Shown: piece by piece, positions 58,346-64,000 of the stretch
How positions within the stretch are numbered: the first letter of the stretch is position 1
Layout of the letters: every line of letters starts with the position of its first letter
Source: Cyclina sinensis
Lineage: Eukaryota > Mollusca > Bivalvia > Venerida > Veneridae
Length of the DNA stretch: 64,000 bases
Assembly (NCBI GenBank): GCA_012932295.1
Contig: JAAONU010000006.1
Coordinates: 32,328,882-32,392,881 of the forward strand
Reading direction: 5' to 3'
Program-made: the position numbers and the translations under genes
The notes under the pieces: generated by a model
Seen by the model: the letters and a program-made list of their open reading frames with translations, nothing else
The model's database searches: none
What the model was told of the DNA's origin: nothing

Positions 58346-61204
58346 GTTGACTTGAAACTCTTTTTAAATAAAAGATATTTTTCCAAGGTATTTTATGCCT
58401 TTACACTCCATACCTCTCTATGAACAGAAGATAAATGGCAAGGACAGGTAATTTCCTCTAAAACTAAGAGATATATCACAAGGGTGTAATGTTTCTATAC
58501 ACTACATAACTCTCTATAAAAATGAGTTATTTAGATGGTGATGTCCCACTCGCTACATCTTATGGGATTTATATTTCACAGCTTATTCGCTTTTCTAGAG
58601 CTTAGGAAGATTACTAGGGAAATCTTAAAAAGAACATAGAGTCGATCATTTTTTTATTCCTGCCATAGTGTTCTTGCTAAGTTGACCCCAAGTGCTCTGG
58701 TCTCAGTTAGGTCATTGAAGTACCTACCCTTTTCGTTCTACAATGCCATTAGCTTTTTTATGCTTTATATGTTTGTGTGTTTTTGTATGCCATATTGTCG
58801 AGCTTATGGGTGTGTTGGATTTAATTCACCAAGACAACTTGTACTTGTTTGTTCTTATGAGAACCTGTTGGTGTCAAGTGTGAGGTTGATGCACCTTAGA
58901 ATGTTTTGCCACTGACCATTCCAAGGCGGTAATCCCGGGGGCTTATCATTTTCGTTAATTGTTTGTGGTCTTTTTTTATAATTGATCAGTATATAAATCT
59001 ATAAATCTATGCTCTCTTTACCTCTACTTTTTGTACTGTGTGGGGAGTCTGTGTTTTCTGACTGTGGTTTTCCAGATACGTGTTTTTCACCTGTTTTTGG
59101 ATGCTGGCAGTTTCAAAGAAGCAGTTAAAACATTCTTCTAACTTGCTCATATATCAGATAATGAAGTAAAGCCATAGACAATGTACAGGTTGTATAGAAT
59201 TGTTGGATATTTCTTTGGTTTGCTGTATTGATAGACCTTAGGATTAAACACGAATTAAATCAATTTGTCGCAGAAGCTTCTTTTTGCTTGTCAACAATAT
59301 TGGAAATTGCCTTAACTCCTTAGAAATTTTGAACGGCATAAATGGACTTTATTAAGTAAATATCTAATACCAGTTTTCTGTGAAAAAAGTGATTCCAAAC
59401 AAATTAAAGAATAGAATTTTAGTATTTTAGTCTGAAAAGTAAGATTTGCCTAAAAAGAATAGCATGATAATTTTAGGAAGAGAAAAAACTTACAAGAAAT
59501 AATTATCTCTTTAGTATATTAAATTTCGACGAACAATTCATAATTGCTATATCTATTACTGATACAAGAAGGAACCACTTATATACAAAAAGATTCTTAA
59601 TGTTTAAAAACTTTAATTTCAAATACATTTCAAGGCTCAACTCAACTGGAATTGATCCTGAAGGTTTTATGTTTTTGGTTTTGGTTTGTGACTTCGTCTT
59701 TGTCACACATGTATGGCAACATTGTATAGCTTTTTCTATTCATAACTTTGCAAGGGCTATGAACGCACCTTTTGCCAGCTAATCAATTCGTGAAATAGGC
59801 TATATATTGACACAGAGAAAAATAGAAGAAGAAAAAAAGGAATAATAACAATTTACAACAGAATTAATTTACTCACGGTGCTATCGTTATCCACTGATTC
59901 AAAAATGTTTAAGGACCAAACAAAAAAAAAATCACATAAATAGTATTGAGGTGTATTATTTGCAACAAGTTTCACATTTAATTGGAAAATGGAATGAACA
60001 TTTGTATTCACCTTCATTTTGCCTGATATATCGTCTGGTCCAACGTAGTTTTTAGTACTCCTATTCGACAGAACTGCAGTTTTTGACTTTCGAATATGTT
60101 TCTCGCGGTTTAATTATATAAGAAAGTGCGTGTTTCGAAGGAAGCAGGATAGTGATTTAATTTATTTTTAATGCAGCGACATTGCAAGTGCTATGTACCT
60201 CTCAATGAATTCTTAATCTACATTTGTTTTCCACATCGATATGAGTTTCAATATGAGTTTCCTGATGAAAAATGACTTGATAATATAATGTACTTGGAAC
60301 ATTAATGATGCGGTTTTAAAATATGTATGGTAAGTTGTAGTAGAGACATACTCGAGAAGACTTTAAACTGTTGAAGTCACCACTGGATTTCAACTACTTG
60401 AACTTTCCAAAAACTATTGAAATGATTATTTCTTTCAAAATACCGTAGTATGTGTACATCAATTCCGTTAGAATGGACGAAAATTGAACACCTTGTCTAT
60501 GCTGAATTAATTAGATGCTTCCTCTTATTGCAATTTAATGAGACACATTTCCAGTGGCAAGTATTACTAATAGAATTACTACATTATATAATCATTGAAA
60601 ATATCTGTCTGACTCTCCTGCATTTTCCTTTGGGAAGAACTGTTTTAATGTGTTTTGGGAAGTGATTAAGTGGAACTCCGATGTAAAATTGATTATCAGA
60701 AATTCATTTCAGGGACTCTTTGTATTTATTGTTTAACAAGTGCGTTATTGTGGCTTGACGCTGGTATCGATTCGGCTATATCATGCGCAACACTACAGTG
60801 ATTAAATGACACCCAGACCTACGTGTTCTTATATGAATCAAAACCATTACAGTTTTAGCTTGGTAATGATAACCACCACCTCGATTGTACGTAATTACCA
60901 CAAAGATAATGATTACATGTACCATGTCTAAAATGTATCTTCATCATATATGTGTAATACGTGTATTTCTTCTCTAACAGTATGACAAAGAACACGTTCC
61001 ATAACTTACAAATATAATACATGAGATTTTCTCTCTATATTTTAATGCATTGATAATACATGTTTTATCACCAAGAGTTGAAATTCAGTATAATAACTCA
61101 GTCATTAGATAGACAAATAAGCACATTTAGTGCAAACAACGGCAGTGAACTTTACAGCATTTTAAAACTCGATTTCAGAATTTATATCATATCTCGACAC
61201 AATT

Positions 61205-61320
61205 CCCTTAAGGATATTTAAATCCTGGCATACGCTCCCAAGTCAATGCAAAAGGACGTCCTTAAACAGTGTGGTAGGGGTTGCTGTTATGCATTGCAAT
61301 GCTTTACGTTGTGTCCGATT
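61205..61320 (+). pseudogene. Decayed cysteine-rich block, copy C
   Basis: In one frame GGTAGGGGTTGCTGTTATGC reads GRGCCYALQCFTLCPIHYN. The upstream half (CAAGTCAATGC) is displaced by a one-base deletion relative to copy B. The distal C-x4-C-x3-C arrangement is preserved best here. Confidence 0.25.
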
Positions 61321-62544
61321 CATTATAACAGATTTCCATATAATTTCACTCACCCTTTTCCAGTAGCATGATAATATGTCAAAATGTGCTCACAAGGTAG
61401 AAGGCACAGCAGGAACTCAACATTGGTAGGGTTATGATTATGAATTCACATTTTGAATTCTGTGTCAGCTTCAGGTGTGTAAAATATTCATGGATGCATT
61501 GCCTTTGTTTGAGGGATGGTCTAATAGGCAACTTACTCACTGTATTTTTATCTGTAGGTCTTGGCCGTAACGCCAAAATCATAAGAGATGTAGAATAATT
61601 TTAGAAATACTTCAAGATGTTAACACTTGCATCTGCAGTTTCCAGTGTCCGTATCGAGGAATTTTGTATAGTTTTAGTAAAATCGGCTTTTTTCATTGTT
61701 TTTCAGTCTTATAACAATTCTCCTGACCAATATCTGTTATTGATGAGCTGTAATACGTAGTGATTTATTTTTTCGTTGGTGATAAAGTCCTATGATTCTA
61801 TCAGTGTACTCTTACATTTCCTTTTTATAAAATTAAATTTTCCTCCGCACGCGATTCACGATTTCTCATGTGAAATGATTACATACGTTACCCTTCTATC
61901 CCTTTTCGTCGAAGGTCAAAACCCGAGGCAAATATTTCTTACTTATTAATTGTGCTTAATTGTCGTGAAAACAGAAAAGTAGGAGTTGATGAGGTAACTG
62001 TAGATAAATACTAATTTTACAAGAAAAGGAAGCATATTTATTTTGTGAGACATCCTACTCCTACACCGTTTTTAACGGTTTTACCAGAATACAGTAGAAT
62101 ATCTAATATCAAAATATCTAAGCACTTGCATTTACATCTCAACAAAGTTTGTTTGGCATTATTTCCCTGCTTTGACCGTGTAAAATGACTGCAAGTCATC
62201 TCTCTCAAGTTTTAACAACTTAAAGCACACCTTGTGCACATGCTCAGGTAACCTAAAAATCGCTTGCACACGTTTTACGCTGTTGCTTTACTGCTTCTAC
62301 AGTGTAGCATAACTCTAGCATAAATATGTCCAGTGTCTTTGACGATTTATACAGATAATTATGCTGTATACAGTATTATACGCAGTACATTTTCGTGTGA
62401 ACGAAGTACATATACCATTCAACAGGGCACATTTTCTATGATACGCATTATATGCTGTCATTGTTTACAGGTTCTGACATGTTGATTAATGTTGTAAAAA
62501 TATATTTGGCAATGTAAATGGGGGACATGTTTGGTTTGTTGTTT

Positions 62545-62607
62545 TTATTATTTATTATTATAGTTATAATTATAATAATTATTATCATTATTGTTATTAT
62601 TGTTATA
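62545..62607 (+). repeat. (ATT)n/(TTA)n microsatellite
   Basis: Degenerate TTATTATTA and TATAATTATAATAATTATTA tracts. Confidence 0.9.
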
Positions 62608-64000
62608 TTCGGACCACTCGACAAATCTGGACAATACCGAGTAAAATAGATAGATATTATTGTTAACAACGACTGCTCAATCTAAAAAGCGCTTTCTGAA
62701 CAATCTATAATAAGCCGTCTAGACTGGAAAGTATGGATCGTCGAGACTGTCTTATGGGATAGGTATCATTTTGTCCACATACAGAAGTAGCTTCTTTAAA
62801 AATGATATGTCAAGTTGCTCTGCTATTTTGTATATTCACTATGATACCTAGTTGGACGGAAATCTTATTTTGTTTGCATACGGAACTAACTGTTTGAAAT
62901 TGGACTAACATTTAACTTCGTTATATTATATTGCCTATTCGCTGTATATATGTAAAACTGATATGTTATTAATTTACCATACAGCGTAAACTAATTGAAA
63001 TTATGGTGTTCTATCAAACGGATCTGTCATCATGTTTAGGTAAAACAACTACATGTTTAAGATAGAATCATTATTTTCAAAAACCTAATATTTCGTCGAC
63101 TTATATATTTCAATTTTATTTCACGTGCATTGCCAGTGTAAATGCAGATACTTCAATCAGTTTCTTTCATAGCATTCTATGTTACGTATGAGAGTGCCAA
63201 AATCACAAGTGACTCACAGAATAGTCTAGTATTAAATATTAATGCATCCAGCTGCGATTGTCTGCGAATGGTGCAATCCCTGATTAGCCGGCAACATTGC
63301 ATTTTGATCATGACCTGCACTGCTTATTCTTAGTTGGTGTTCAATTTATTCACTAAATTTAACCAAGACTGGTTCTTTTATAATGCATAATGCAACATGC
63401 ACTTTCACTTGGGAAATTTAGACAGGTATAGATAAAGACGAACAATGAATTTGACATAGTTGTTTCCTACATGGGAATGAATATAGTTTCGAACCCAAAC
63501 CTCTGAACGGTTAAGAGATAGATTACTCCACAATTCAGGCAACGTAAAGTTACCTCTAGTCGGAACACATAAAAATCAAATAAAAGTAAATCTTTTGGCA
63601 ATGAAGGAACTCCCCGGTTCCCCCGCCCCCTCCCACCTCACCCAAAAAAACGTATATTATTGATATTCTGAGATAATGTGTGAGGACGCCTGGTTGAATT
63701 TAGTTATATATTTACACTCACCAGCGGGTTTTTACCTAGTCATTAATGTCAAGAACCTGTTGAAGATGAGATCCCTAAGTCAATTAGTCAATTAAAAGTT
63801 ACAACCAAACGGTCACGTCGTCATGACATTGTACAGAGAAACAATACTTTGCACAGAAGGTTACAGAAATGTCCGTGTTTTGAATCAAATGAGTCTCCTG
63901 GAAGGTGGAAATGCATAAATTTACATCTCTGTCACACTCAAAGATACTCTAGATATAATGTTAACGTACTGACTATATATATCGTACACAAGCCTGACAA

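Larger units (their letters stand above)
58560..64000 (+). repeat. Tandem-duplicated block, copy C (runs off the window)
   Basis: Anchors in the same order as copies A and B: GGATGCTGGCAGTTTC (59098), TTTAATGCAGCGACATTG (60168), TTTTCCTTTGGGAAGAAC (60625), CATCTGCAGTTTCCAGTG (61632), and CACAGAAGGTTACAG (63852). It lacks the LINE insertions and the MITE seen in the other copies, so it is the cleanest version. Confidence 0.75.

Overview
The window looks like accessory genomic DNA from an animal, most likely a bivalve mollusc. It is AT-rich and gene-poor, with no bacterial-type operons. It carries several LINE families, a pogo/Tigger and a mariner DNA transposon, tRNA-derived SINEs, TTAA-flanked MITEs and several tandem repeats that I recall as typical of clam and mussel genomes. 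The bivalve assignment is inference from remembered repeat families, not from a search. I found no complete, confident host protein gene. The best host candidate is a small secreted-peptide reading frame at 657-878 (minus).

Layout. 1-1000: near-unique DNA with the secreted-peptide candidate. 1003-3993: a broken LINE between 14-bp direct repeats, with an inverted second copy of its own 3' tail, and itself interrupted by a TTAA-flanked MITE that carries a tRNA-like Pol III promoter (2169-2598). 4-10 kb: mostly featureless, with two tRNA-derived SINEs (about 6720-7017 plus; 8429-8713 minus, with an 11-bp target duplication). 10.4-12.1 kb: a compound array, in which a 44-bp minisatellite appears in inverted orientation on both sides of a ~100-bp tandem repeat. 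14.8-15.1 kb: a 42-bp array open in both strands.

18.7-64 kb is dominated by old tandem duplications. One block type recurs at ~18.7, 22.6 and 55.6 kb, and another at ~20.6, 31-44.8, 44.9-53.2 and 58.6-64 kb. Later insertions split these copies, and the intact paralogous copies serve as empty sites. The insertions are a Tigger/pogo element (25921-28828) nested inside a mariner relic, an L1/Tx1-like LINE with 12-bp target duplications (35007-40861), a CR1-like LINE relic (47491 to ~50200), a 557-bp long-TIR MITE (56056-56612) with a 9-bp target duplication, and a GC-rich palindromic fold-back pair (56819-57802). Satellites of ~166, ~107 and ~150 bp lie at 41.7-43.7 and 53.3-54.1 kb.

No pathway is encoded here. 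The genes relate to one another as successive transposon insertions. The most unusual items are the double-tailed LINE insertion, the tRNA-promoter MITE present in two copies, the Tigger transposase with a C-terminal PHD-like finger and paired terminal motifs, the fold-back octamer element, and a decayed cysteine-rich block repeated in three tandem copies.
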